NCBI GenBank assembly: GCA_030015575.1
Contig: JASDDO010000026.1
Location: forward strand, 195,325,739-195,389,738
DNA length: 64,000 nt
Direction of reading: 5' to 3'
Source of the DNA: Agapanthus africanus
Lineage: Eukaryota; Streptophyta; Magnoliopsida; Asparagales; Amaryllidaceae
Shown: piece after piece, positions 38,001 to 49,749 of the stretch
Layout of the letters: each line of letters opens with the position of its first letter
Numbering within the stretch: position 1 is the first letter of the stretch
Notes under the pieces: generated by a model
The model's input: only the letters and a program-made list of their open reading frames with translations
Databases searched by the model: none
What the model was told of the DNA's origin: nothing
Made by a program: the position numbers and the translations under genes

Positions 38001-39534
38001 CTGACATAGTCACTGACATGTCTCGTCGACGATGCCGATCTCTGGCCTACTTGGTGTGCGTAATATGACCGCTCCTGGGTCTAAGTCTTTATGTATAGTA
38101 TTCCAAAAAGGTTCTGTCGATGTCTCCCTTTACTAAATCTGTTTCTTGATCTGGAACGGCTGCATACTCATCGCGACTCCTTCTGGAAGATATATCTATA
38201 TACAACGCCTCTGCATGCGTATCACATCTCTGGTGTCGGCGGAGTGGAACGTCATCTCGTCAAGATCTCGTATAAATCTCTTACTCCGCTTTTATCTAAT
38301 GTCGACCGATTCGGACTCGTCTCTTCGTGGCTGCATGGACTGCGCTCCAACGGCTATACTCGTATCTGGAGTCTCCCAAGCAATGTATCCCATCACATGA
38401 TATCCGAATTACGTCGAACATTCCGATCGATTTGTCAAAGTTCCATAATCTCCCAAGAGCTCAACATCTTGAGTACAGTTTAATAGTATTCCAGTACATG
38501 CCACAGTACCTATGGACCAGCCATAGAAGGGCAAACCCAAGCCTCACTAATGGCACCACGGAACTGCCGCTAACCCTAAGGTTCAAAAATGTTCCCATGG
38601 TCATTATGTCGAATTAGGGTTTCATTCTTCTAGAGGGTCTGCGGAATTACTTGCTGCTTTCTCCGAATACTTTAAACTTGGAAAAATGGGTTTCTGACAT
38701 TCAATCGTCTTCTATCGACTCTCAACGTATCTGCGTGAAGTCGTCTCTAGCTGGAATCAATCAATCTGATGACCTCGCATCGGGATAGGCAACGAATCAC
38801 ATGTCCTAGTCATTCCTCCTTGGGTGAATAGAGATCTTCTATCATATCTCTAAGTACAACTCGTACGGCAATAGCTCCAACATCTGGGGCGATATCTCGT
38901 CATTCGCAGCAGCAACTGGCTCATTTGTCCGCACGCTGAACGGTGCCTCAATCATCAAGAACAATCGGTACATTGACGGTCATCATATTCTGGCTGGCCT
39001 CTAGCAGTGGCCCAATCCTCTGGTGCTGATCTGCACGTCCGAAAAATCTTGTAAAAGCGATCCATCAAACGCTCATGGCGCGAAAACACAATAATATAAC
39101 ACATCTATACAATCGTGTGTCCCTAGAATCACTCCCTAATCAGTCCTCGTCCGTGACGAGCTCGTGCTGACGTAACTCTAGCCGTAGCTCTCTCTCTCTC
39201 TCTGTGCCCGTGTAATCGTGGTAACAAAACCATAACCAATAACGGTGAGGATAGATCACAGGAATAAATATAATGCTGTGCATGGAAATGTATATCCTAA
39301 GGCTTCTTAAGCGGAGTAGCATATCATAAGTATGCCGCGGAACATACAAACGGTACGTCACTCTCCTTAAGTCATCTACTCCATCAACCAAGGTCAACTT
39401 ACACGACGAAAGTTCGGGTCTAATACCCCCTCGACTAAGTCTACGTTCCATAAGATCAAGCCTAGATTCCGTATATATACAAACGCCCTAGGCTCCGCAT
39501 AGTCAAACATAGACTCGAACTAAGGTTAACCTAG
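38001..39534 (-). other. M2 leader / interior, non-coding
   Basis: Homologous in order to the M1 leader (about 9,930-11,474) and partly to M0. The 130-codon opposite-strand ORF at 38091-38483 overlaps the region matching the M1 214-codon ORF but is not conserved in length or frame. About 38,375-38,705 is homologous to the copia-1 leader block. Confidence 0.7.
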
Positions 39535-39547
39535 CGCTCTGATACCA
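39535..39547 (-). other. Primer binding site of M2 (tRNA-iMet type)
   Basis: The minus strand reads TGGTATCAGAGCG next to the LTR end at 39552. Confidence 0.9.
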
Positions 39548-40542
39548 ACGTTGTCATGACACGGAAATGGCACGTGACTGGCACTTGAATCATATGAAGT
39601 CTATTGGACCCCATCTAATTCAAGTAAGCCAAAATCTCAGAAATCTAAACCATTTTAAGGAAAAAGTGAAGAAAACTGATTTTTAAACAAGTGGTTTTGA
39701 TAACATATGCCGAAGTATTGCATTATTAAAACATCAAGTCTTTTCAAAAAATTTCGGCAGAGTTTCCTTTGTAAATACTGGCCCCAAAAGGGTACAACAT
39801 ACATAATATGAACAAAGGCATCCCCAAGCGGGAGCTAGCTCTTCTTCAATTGACGGTCACAACCAAGCAAGCAATATAATATACAACGCTAAGGGCGAGG
39901 ATCAAAACTCAAAAGGAAACTCAAAACATCAAGAAAACCCATAATAATACAAGCGCGACTCTACGGTCGAAATAATATACAACTAGTCTTCTAAGTTTAA
40001 TAAATATACAAGTCTGGTTGATTGAGTTAGTAGATACAACTGAGTAAATAAAGTACAATGGTGGTCACGATGCAAGTGAACCCACCTACCAAAGCAATCA
40101 CCCGGAATGGAAGCAATGTGCCAGCAAAGCCGCAACGAAACCTGTACGGCAAAACCTGCAAGAACTGTGGCACAACGGGGGTGAGTTACCAACCCATGAG
40201 TAGGAAACATCACATAGCAGAAATCGAATGTATGACTCAATCCTAAGTCATACGCGATCGGTAATATCCTCAATATAATAATAGTCTGAAGCATCTAAAT
40301 ATGGCATGGGAAAACATCTATACATATGTGTAATACCAAGTGCTCGTGTCAGTGCCTCAGGTAGCAACATATCATAAATATGAGGTATGAATGTAATATA
40401 ATGAAAACAGAATACATCATGAATGAGAAAACTGTTTTCTTTAATTGGTGAGATTTTTGTTTATATAAATCGAAGTATCATCAATGAAATCAACAGAAAA
40501 CTAGTGTCTAGTATCGACACAATATATATCTCAAAATCCCAG

Positions 40543-40685
40543 GCTCCGACTATCCGGACTGGCCTGTATCATCAAATCTCAATACCTCATGCTCCGGCTA
40601 TCCGGACTGGCTTGTATCATAAATCTCAATATCTCAGGCTCCGGCTATCCGGACTGGCCTGTATCATAAATCTCAAGACCATGTC
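40543..40685. repeat. 48-bp triplicated block in the M2 LTR
   Basis: GCTCCGGCTATCCGGACTGG recurs at 40543, 40591 and 40638 (47-48 bp apart), each followed by CTGTATCAT. A single diverged copy is at about 41,041. M0 and Tekay carry one related block per LTR. Confidence 0.85.
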
Positions 40686-41216
40686 GGTATCCTCCGGATA
40701 TCCGTCGTGTCACAATAAAATCGCCGGTCTGTAGTGCTCCCCTGTCACAGTCTCAACGCCATCATCTGTGACCTTCTCGCCCCGGGGTACCGCACCGGGT
40801 CTACCATGCACCCACAGACGGTTCCTCCTCCTCCTCGAATCGGGTGTATGATATCGCTCAAGAGTCGAGAAAACTCATGGTGGACATATTTCAAATCATA
40901 TCATGAGAAAACCGCAACTCTCATTTTAAAATGATAATTAGTTTATAAAATCCTTGCGGTTTCTCCAAATCCAGAAATCTCATGGAAATTCGAAAACTCA
41001 ATCTCAAGTATAAATAAACAATGAATTCTAAAATATTAGGCTCCGGCAATCCGGACTGGCCCTAATAATAATGCATGAAAATGAACGTATAAATATGCCT
41101 AACAATTACAGTAATAAATGCAATGTCTAAGCTATCAAAATAATAATATATCGAAACTATAAGCTAACAAGTGATATCAATGAATTAATATTGTCTACAG
41201 TGTACGTAGCATGGCA

Positions 41217-41282
41217 ATTACCGATGATGATGTGTGTGAGCCGGCAAGCAGGTGTACGCGGAACATACGCATCATCGGTAAT
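41217..41282 (-). other. Conserved LTR hairpin (M2 copy)
   Basis: Arms ATTACCGATGATG (41217-41229) and CATCATCGGTAAT (41270-41282) are perfectly complementary over 13 bp. Confidence 0.75.
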
Positions 41283-43927
41283 GGTGCTGGTGTCCTGACA
41301 GCATGATTTCAATAATAGCATATGAAAACACAATATAAGCATGCAATGCGAAGCGAACAACAAGAATATGCAGAAGCTGAATAATTAACACAACAATAAA
41401 TAATCTACATTAATATATATGGGTCATACAGTTTGTCGTTTGAAATAACATGAATTATGGTGTTTAGAAAATAGGGTTACGGTGTTTTAAGAAAAGGTAC
41501 GTCCTTTGAAATATCCGTAGAATCCCTTGGCCTGTCTTTAAAATACTCACGATTCGCTAGTTTTGAAATAAGTATTACCCGAGACTACTCTAACATCTAC
41601 AAGTAAACTACTGGACTAAACTAACAGACTGATTAAAAGGGTAAGGAAAACCACCCAAGTCTTAGTCGATATATATATATATATATATATATATAATAGT
41701 TGGTGATCCCGTCTCAAAAGTATCACATATGATACAATATATAACATGACGTTCTCGAGTCAAGAATGCGGATCTATCATCAATATATAACTCGTATGGC
41801 AAATCCATCGTACGGCATCCCAAATCTGGGTACGGGTCAATTATCGCATTATCTCATAATTCATCTGGTATCATTTTCATCATATATCATGATCTAGGGG
41901 TACAGATATAAGTCTAGTACATACTGATATAATCTATATATATGTATGCGTGTGTATGAAATACATCGTCCAAGGACCCGCTATAATATCATGTCGTATC
42001 TCATAATACGAACCATGTCATATCACCAATCTCGTGGCACCATGCCCAATCTCATCGACTCATCTCCAAATACCGTATACTATCCTCATCATCCATGTAT
42101 ATGTATACGTATATATATACATAGTCGCATACCCATATGTATATATGTATATACACACACACATATCCCCATATACGCATAAGAAAATAAAATGTATGCA
42201 AGTGTGTGTGTGAGAGTGTAAACCTTATTCTAGGGTTCGCGACTAAGAAAATGTCTAAGTTACTTCTAATACACTAAAACTAACTCATGAATATCTAATA
42301 TTTTACTCACTAATCATCCAAGTTTCGCAACACAATAATCATATATCTAACATATATATCGTATACTACACTACGAACTGCGGGGGTGCTATACGCCATC
42401 CACCCGACTTCCCCCGTAGATATATATCTACTCACCTTGATCCTCGCTTGCTGGAGTCGATGACGCTATGCTCTCCTCGTCGTTTCGAAGTCCACGTGAG
42501 GGTACCTACAATCAATACACAATCACAAATGCGTATTAAAATCGAGTCGGAAAACCAAAACGGCACATGTTTCGCTCATAGGTTAAAACCTATAGCCTCG
42601 CATGCAAAACACGACCAATAACCCTAGTCGTTGACGTTCAAACACCACACGACGGAAACACAATATCAAATACCAAATCGAATTCAATAAAAAGCCGCAA
42701 AACGAATTCAGAAACTTCGAAAACATGCTCCAGATTTTACCCTAGGTGAAATTAGCCAATTTTGAATATGTGTAGGGTCTAGTTAACTGACATAGGAGCT
42801 ACAGAACAAGCACGAGCCAGTTCCAACTTACCAAGTCTACAAATTGCGGCCAAAGGGAATAAAATTGCAGCCAAGAAATGTCCAGGGGGTCTCATGTTTC
42901 AGTGGTAGCTCCTAGGGTGCCTGCATGACTTACTGTGTTTGCTAAAAAAATTTCAGAGGCTCAGGGTGTTAGCAGGTCTCCAAACTTCATCATAATTTCC
43001 ACAATTTCCCGATATCGGGGATTTCTAAGTTTGTGTTTCAGGGTAGTCTATGGTTTCAGTCCATTATACAATTCCTACAGGGGTATAAGGTCACCATTAA
43101 GCCTCTATTACCCTTTTGGATTCAATCCAAACTCTAACCTTAACTTGAAATTTCCAAAGACCACTAAACCTCGATATATCGATTCTAAACTAACAATAGA
43201 AGCTAATGGAATGCATTACTACACTAAGTGTGAAGAAATTATCTCATTTGGCAACTCAAGAATTTTCTTGAATTGCCCCAAGTGCTCAAAATCCGATTTT
43301 TCTTGGTCCAAAATGCTAGTGATGGTCTTGTGCACACTTTTAATGAAATGGAGATAGAGTTTTGATGGGTTTTTGATGGAGTTGTGAGGTTTTGAAGGAG
43401 AGGGAAGAAGGAGGCAGCCATGGTGAGATGAGGAGAGGAAAATGAAGAGGAAATAATGGAGGGAACAAGGGCCAGGACCAAGGTTTGACCCCTCACCCTC
43501 TCTCTCTCCCCCCCCCCCCCCTATGCCTTATTGTTTAATCCTTTTCTTTTTCTTTTCCTTTTCTTTTATTTTCTTTTCTCTTCTCTTTAAAAATTAAAAC
43601 CATGCATGCTAAAAAGAAAGAAAACATGAAAGAAAATGTAACAAGTGTAATTTGACATGGTGCATGTCATGTGCACAAATCCTGCTTCATACACGATTAG
43701 CGATATTTAATCGTGATTAGCATTAAAATGGAATATAATTAATCATAAAAATTCATAATTTTCTTAATTCATTTAAAACACCCTCATTTCAGTAATTTCC
43801 ATAATTTTCCAAATTTTTCCTAATTTATCGGCATTTAATTATACCGCACTATTAAAATATTCATAATATTTATTATTTAATTATAAAAATTCCCAAAAAT
43901 AATATTTTATTTTTCTGAAATGTTACA

Positions 43928-44210
43928 TGCCCGAAGGATGACTTCCCAGTCCCGTTACCGAGCTTATGATCGATAACACGTCTACCCATGAGGTCTTCTC
44001 CTTCATGTATGGATCTTCAGGATACAACCAAATAAAAATGTATCCTGAAGACTAGAAGCATACTGCCTTTCGGACCCCATTGGGCATATTCTGCTATAAA
44101 ATAATGCCTTTCGGTTTGAAGAATGCTGGCGCTACCTACAAGATGGCCATGACAAAGATCTTCGATAACCTCATACACGAGATCATCGAATGCTACATCG
44201 ACGACCTTGT
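43928..44210 (+). pseudogene. Gypsy (Tat/Athila-type) reverse transcriptase fragment
   Basis: The plus strand encodes pieces of a Ty3/gypsy RT: FSFMYGSSGYNQIKM, an interrupted stretch before HTAFRTPLGIFCYKIMPFG, then LKNAGATYKMAMTKIF, and finally CYIDDL, which is the catalytic motif. At least one in-frame TAG and an N-terminal frame break are visible. The sequence is cut on the left by M2 and on the right, at the active site, by copia-2. The motif wording resembles non-chromovirus Tat/Athila elements. It is the oldest layer visible here, since everything else is inserted into or beside it. Confidence 0.8.
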
Positions 44211-46239
44211 TGTTAGTTATATATGCCCTAGAGGCCATTATTGTATCATACTGGTTTGTATATTACTTAATTAAAGCTTGGGATATTCACATTTGTGTTG
44301 ACAGTCTTGCTCAAAATGGTAGTATGCTACTTAGTTTGTTTCTACTTCAACATATGCATGTGTTTCTTTTAGCATATCGCTTATATATATTAGTAGAGTC
44401 CTTAGGATCTTTGCTTGATTACAAGCGTTGTGATGGCAGTCACACTAGTGGGGGATGGGTAATCTACACGCACATCTTTATACAGGTCCCTGGTAGTAGG
44501 ATTATCGAGACGGGGCATCGATACTCCGGAGTAGACTAGTGTATACGCTTCCCATCCTAGCAGGGGAGATAGTCTATCACACAGCCATTAGTACGTCATA
44601 CTGGAGATAGTATACAGGTGCTCATTAGGTTATGAGTATACTGGACATGACTCGTTAGGAACTGTTTGTGGGTATTATACCTATTGTCGGGTAGCAGTTC
44701 CCAGGTGACATAAGTACAGTTTAGTCCGTCGACTTGACACTGCTACTTCGTCTCGAGTGTGTTCCCACTGTACTTTGATTACTACCCTACCACAGCTCAA
44801 AGGAGTAGTGCAAACAAGTAGTAGTTGGGTGCAGTCCCGAAGCACTTGGAGGCAGTGATGGTTAGATAGGATTCATATCTCCCGGTATTAGGGGTTGATA
44901 TTGCACTGTGTTTAGAGAGCCATTACAGAAGTCCCTGGCAAGGGAAAGCGAGATTTACTGGTAGGTATTCCAATAGTTTCTCAGTGTGTTTTAGCCTACA
45001 CTCCGGCACGACATATTGCGCTATTAAATGTCTGACGATTACCGCCCCCTAGGCCAGATATACGATACTCTTAGACGAACAGACCGGACTGTACGGAGAT
45101 TATCACATCCAGGCTCAGTAGGAGTTCGAATGGGTTTCCTCATCGGCCTTCTTATCGACAGATACCTGGGTAGCCGTTACGTGCAGCTAGTACCGCTTGC
45201 GTCTTGTGGTTAAACCCACTGTCAGCGTACTGTCGAGTTTTTAGAGTCCCACAAAGAGAGTTTCTCTGCATCGGGCGAAAGATGTAGAGGACGTATGGTT
45301 TTACGGCAGGGCTTCGATCACGTACGTGCACTTGTGCGCGTATGATGTTCGGGCGGATAATACTAGTGGGCTTTGGTTTAAGCCGGATCCTAGTATTATA
45401 TTGATGGATCGGTTTCCTCTCTTTGTATTTGTGTTTCTCGGAACACGGATGTGGGTATGTATATAGGGATGAGAGGGGCATTCTTGTAATTACTCAAGAT
45501 TGTTATAGAAAGAGACACCTCATTAGGGTTTTGACCATTGACTTGATTAAAACAATTATGAGGTGGAGAAAAGTATTTGTTATTTTTGTAAATGATAATT
45601 GTGGCATGGCTACTTATTTTGACTACTTGACTTGGTTTGACTCTTTGACATAGATATTTCTTATGAGATATTTTATGGCGCTAGATATTTTGGGTGAGAA
45701 ATTTTCTTGCCATGCTTATAGTCATATCAAGTGAGCCATCTCATTTTTTATCATTATCAAAAACCATTTCTCTTTCCTCAAGTTAACTCTCTTCTTCTTC
45801 CTCTCAACTTTCAACCCTTAAGGTCTAATAAGTTGAGTAAACTAGGGTTCCAAGAGACAAATAAATCCATCTTCATTCTCTACATCACCTAGGCCATCTA
45901 TTTTGGCAATCTAGTTTCCTTAGTTACCTCGGATTTGAGGTTGGAGCTCAGACTATAGACTCTGGGGTGGATCGTCTTTGACTCGAGGAAGCCGACGAGG
46001 AAGGTACGATCCGGATCGATCCTCGGAGCCTACAATGACGAGGAGGACAGCGGAGAAGACCCGAAGGACTTGTATCATGAGGTATAACATTCTTTCCTAG
46101 TAGTTAAACCTCATGTAGTTTGCTAGCTAGGATTTAAGGTCGATCCTTGATTCTAGTTGGTGTTGCGAAGCCCGTAAAAATCAGTTTTTGCAAATTCCGC
46201 CTCGCCGCAAACACGTGGGGTGCTCGACATAGACTTACA
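44211..46239 (+). repeat. 5' LTR of copia-2 (2029 bp)
   Basis: It starts TGTTAGTTATATATGCCCTA and ends GACTTACA directly before the primer site. It is similar to, but clearly diverged from, the copia-1 LTR. Confidence 0.9.
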
Positions 46240-46240
46240 T

Positions 46241-46253
46241 TGGTATCAGAGCC
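46241..46253 (+). other. Primer binding site of copia-2 (tRNA-iMet type)
   Basis: TGGTATCAGAGCC begins one base after the LTR end. Confidence 0.93.
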
Positions 46254-46348
46254 TCTCATAAACCTTAGATAGCTTGTATCTACATTAGAAATCTGTCATT
46301 TTTGTCACGCAAAAATTGCCGACAAAAACAGTTTCCAAAATTGAAGTT

Positions 46349-46592
46349 TTGAGTTGTTTGCACACCCCGCGGGCTCACGGTTTGAATCGAGAAGCCATAG
46401 GGTGGAGCGTGCGCACCCCAGGGACCCTATGGGGGGACCGAGCGGCTGGGACCACTCCCCAAGACTACCACAAGGTGGTCTTGGCGGTGGGGACCCGGAA
46501 CTGCCCCACCCTAGGCAGTATCGGGTCTGCTTCACCCCCTGGCCATCTCGTCGTGGCCTTAGGGGTGGGGTACCATCTCTAGTTACCCCAAC
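46349..46592. other. GC-rich block flanked by TTGAAGTT, possible small insertion
   Basis: About 240 bp of strikingly GC-rich sequence in an AT-rich leader, flanked by the 8-base direct repeat TTGAAGTT (46341-46348 and 46593-46600). It contains several G/C-rich inverted repeats and no clear coding capacity. A SINE is possible because GGTTTGAATC near 46,379 resembles a B box, but I see no matching A box or A/T tail. Confidence 0.4.
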
Positions 46593-47080
46593 TTGAAGTT
46601 AATTTCTTTCTCTAACTCTCCGCAAAGATTCAGACAGGTTTCGAGTTCGTTTCGACTCCCGGATTGGCTTAAAATGATCGGTTTTGGAACTTTAGCTCAC
46701 TGGATTTTCAAGCTTTGGAAAATTGGTGTAGTTTGCTAATTGCGTGCGGAATTCTAACGTCGTAGTTACTTTAGAATCTTTATGATGTGTATATGTGTTT
46801 GGAAACTTCGACTAATTGCTATACGTCGATTATTCGGGGTTGCACATATCTGTGATGATGTTATGTTGGTTTGTGTATATGAACTTGTTGGATCGTCGTG
46901 GATGAATAGCCGGGGATATGAGATGAGTGTTTTATCTTTCATTCGATGTAAAAATTGTAAGTTGATGTAATATTATTTTGCGGGGCACATTCAGGTTGAG
47001 CTTGTAGCCACCGTTGTATTATTTCTTTTACTGTTTTCTGCTCTTAGGATAGACCCAAGGTGGGGTGCACAAACTACCGG

Positions 47081-47141
47081 ATTCTTGAAGTGCCGAGTGG
47101 CCTACTCACTTTGTTGAGCGAGGTTGCTTCACTTCAAGAAT
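47081..47141 (+). other. Conserved leader hairpin of copia-2
   Basis: Arms ATTCTTGAAGTG (47081-47092) and CACTTCAAGAAT (47130-47141) are perfect over 12 bp. It sits at the same place as the 31450-31509 hairpin of copia-1. Confidence 0.75.
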
Positions 47142-48371
47142 TTGGTGGGTAGTTTTCCACACTCTTAGGGGTCTGGGGTTGGGTTTGGCTATTTATCACG
47201 ACCGTGGAATCTGCCTTTCGTTACAGGCTCAAACGAAACGCGGAATTCCTAGTATATCCAATTTGTTCATCTGTGATCTGGAATGCCTATCATTGCGTCT
47301 AACGAATGGATATATATATATATATTATTTAATAGACGTTGCTTATGTTTTGCATCCACGCTAGTCCAGCTCCCGCTCTGTCATTAGTTAAGTAACCTAA
47401 CGGGTGATAACGAGGCCCCGTGGCGAATGCGGGTGGCATAAGCGTACGTTGTATTTTCGTTATTTTCTGCAATGGTAAGTTAATTGATGGGACTGCATTA
47501 AATTAATGCAAAGCAAACAAACCAAAGCCGAACCGTTGGAATAATTTTAAAACCACTGGGTTTTTTCAAAACAGCAAAACTTTTAAAATGCGGAGCTTAA
47601 ACCACTCCTTTTAAAAGCTATCAGGTTCCATCGATTATATCAAGTTCACTACGTTCACGGTTTCTCCAAAACCATTCGTAGCCCTCCGCCATTTCATATG
47701 AATACTCAATAGTATTCAAGCTATGTTTGTTGGCCTCAGTGAAGGCATAGTGATTGGTAGTTGCTGGGTAATCATATGTTGTATAGATAGATGCGTTGGT
47801 ATGGGATAGTCGTACTACTTTGTTGGCCTTAGTAAAGGGTATGTATGAGTGGGTTCAAATTAACTTGGACAATGACGGGTAGAACTTGACATGTGACTTA
47901 TGATTTGTTAGCCTTAGTCAAGGTCATAAGAGCATGGGGCAAAAATCCATATCGGGAGTTTCTAAGGAAATTGAAACTTGCTAGTGATGTATACTATTTG
48001 GAGTGTGACAATATTGGTAGGATTCCTTCAGCATTATCACACAATGATATTTGGATCCCGATCCTACTGTGAGTATATACTACTCCACAGGAGATTTTTT
48101 CATTTAACGATCAATGCTACAAACCAAGTAGGTGTCTTGAAAGGTGTTAGCGGGGCTACGCCTCCAGGGAAAATAGGTTATTTAATTAAGAAACTTCGCG
48201 AAAGCGTCATAAAACCTCCCTCAAAATACCGACACTAACCTGGCTGAACGGTTAAGCAAGAATTGTACGGTGAGATTAATCCTGACTAATTCTTCTTTTA
48301 TGATTTGAGGAAGGATTCGAGGAACAGTAGGAGCCATTGTTAACCCAAATCAGAGCAAAGATAAAAAAAAA

Positions 48372-49398
48372 AATGCGCAAGTGCGCAACTGCGCAGTGCG
48401 CTGCGCGACACGTGTCAGCGCAGCTGCGCAGTGCGCTGCGCGACACGTGTCTGCGCGCGCAGCTGCGCAAGCAAGAAGAAAGAAAGAAAGAAAGGGAAAA
48501 AAAAGGTGCGCAAGTGCGCACCTGCGCAGTGCGCTGCGCGACACTTGTCAGCGCAGCTGCGCAGTTCGCTGCGCGACACGTGTCAGCGTGAGCAGTTGCG
48601 CAAGCAAGAAGAAGGAAGGAAAAAAAAAAGTGCGCGAGTGCGTAACAGCGCAGCTGCGCAGTTCGCTGCGCGACACGTGTCAGCGCAGCTGCGCAGTGCG
48701 CTGCGCGACACGTGTCAGCGCGCGCAGTTGCTCAAGCAAGAGAAGAAGAAGAAGGAAAAAAAAAGTGCGCAACAGCGCAGTGCGACACGTGCCAGCGCGG
48801 CTGCGCAGTGCGCTGCGCGACACGTGTCAGCGCGCGCAGTTGCGCAAGCAAGCACAAAAAAAAAAAAAATTGCGCAACTGCGCAGTGCGCTGCACGACAC
48901 GTGTCAGCGCAGCTGCGCAGTGCGCTGCGCGACACGTGTCAGTGCGCGCAGTTGCGCAAGCAAAAAAAAAAAAAAGGTGCGCAAGTGCGCAGTGCGCTGC
49001 GCGACACGTGTCGTGTCAGCGCGCGCAGTTGCGCAAGCAAGCAAAAAAAAAAGTGCGCAGTGCGCTGCGCGACACGTGTCAGCGCGCGCAGCTGCGCAAG
49101 GAAGAGAAGGAAAGAAGAAGAAGAAGAAAAAAAAAGTGCGCAGTGCGCAACTGAGCAACTGCGCAGTGCGCTGCGCGACACGTGTCTGCGCAGCTGCGCA
49201 GACACGTGTCAGCGCGCGCAGTTGCGCAAGCAAGTAAGCAAAAAAAAAAAGTGCGCAGTGCGCAACAGCGCAGTGCGCTGCGCGACACGTGTCAGCGCAG
49301 CTGCGCAGTGCGCTGCGCGACACGTGTCAGCGCGCGCAGTTGCGCAAGCAAAAAAAAAAATTTCAGATGCGCGACACGTGTCACGCGCTGGAGAGTTG
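48372..49398. repeat. G-box (CACGTG) repeat array in the 5' LTR
   Basis: About 1 kb built from GCGCAGTGCGCTGCGCGA, CACGTGTCAGCGC, GCGCAGTTGCGCAAGCAA and A-rich or AAG-rich spacers. I count 16 CACGTG sites plus one CACTTG. Most sit in GACACGTGTC, a 10-base palindrome of the G-box/ABRE class bound by plant bZIP and bHLH factors. The repeat is stop-poor on both strands, so several overlapping ORFs of 100-268 codons (repeating AVRCATRVSA-type peptides) appear in different frames; they are artefacts. Confidence 0.9.
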
Positions 49399-49553
49399 CG
49401 CAAAAACAGAATAAATCTTTTCTGTTCTTGTTAAAACAAGAAAATTTTCTTCTGTAAAGCAAGGGCCTTTGGATCAAACATCCAACGGTGGGGAAGATTA
49501 CCCAAATCACTCAGAAAAATATTTATGTAACTAATTTAACTAATTTATGAGCA

Positions 49554-49563
49554 CTATAAAAAG
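49554..49563 (+). promoter_or_regulatory. TATA box of the 5' LTR
   Basis: CTATAAAAAG lies about 155 bp after the G-box array and would place transcription start near 49,590. The same box is at 61958-61967 in the 3' LTR. Confidence 0.75.
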
Positions 49564-49749
49564 GACCCCAGACCTCATTTAAAAATCATCAACACCTTGC
49601 TAAAAAAAAGAGAGAGAAGAGAACCCTTGAGAACTCTTGAAAAATAAAAAAAAGGTAAAAACCTTTGAAAGAAGAGAAATTTCTCTTGTGAACAAGATCA
49701 TGGATCTTCAATAAATAAATAAATAAATAAATAAAATAAAAATAAAAAT

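Larger units (their letters stand above)
27597..43927 (-). mobile_element. LARD-like LTR retrotransposon M2, partial, with nested insertions
   Basis: Visible parts of this minus-strand element are an interior fragment (27597-27641), the leader (38001-39551) and the 5' LTR (39552-43927). The interior is split by copia-1 and, on its left, by M1. The remaining interior and 3' LTR must lie beyond the left edge. The leader is homologous to M1 throughout, so M1 and M2 belong to one family. M2 itself is inserted in a gypsy reverse-transcriptase fragment that resumes at 43928. Confidence 0.78.
39552..43927 (-). repeat. 5' LTR of M2 (4376 bp)
   Basis: On the minus strand it begins TGTAACATTTC (43927) and ends with TGACA (39552). 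It aligns with the M1 LTR along its length but lacks the 59-bp array. It carries a (TA)n run near 41,670, a C-run near 43,510 and a small 48-bp repeat. No gene is seen. Confidence 0.85.
46255..48337 (+). other. Leader of copia-2
   Basis: Non-coding, collinear with the copia-1 leader from about 46,740 onward (for example AGGATAGACCCAAGG at 47,046 and CACGACCGTGGAATC near 47,197). It includes a conserved hairpin (47081-47141), three diverged TTGTTGGCC repeats and a GC-rich insertion-like block (46349-46592). It ends at GCCAT (48333-48337), the target duplication of the inserted element. Confidence 0.7.

Noticed and set aside
43508-43520. Poly-C run
   Set aside because: A simple homopolymer in the M2 LTR with no sign of function; length may be a sequencing uncertainty.
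46305-46596. Overlapping ORFs of 76-88 codons in the GC-rich block of the copia-2 leader
   Set aside because: Open frames on both strands of a GC-rich segment; no conserved motif and no similar ORF in copia-1.
48381-49434. Overlapping ORFs up to 268 codons on both strands in the 5' LTR
   Set aside because: They exist in several frames at once and translate a GC-rich tandem repeat (AVRCATRVSA-type peptides), with no domain and no frame preference between units.
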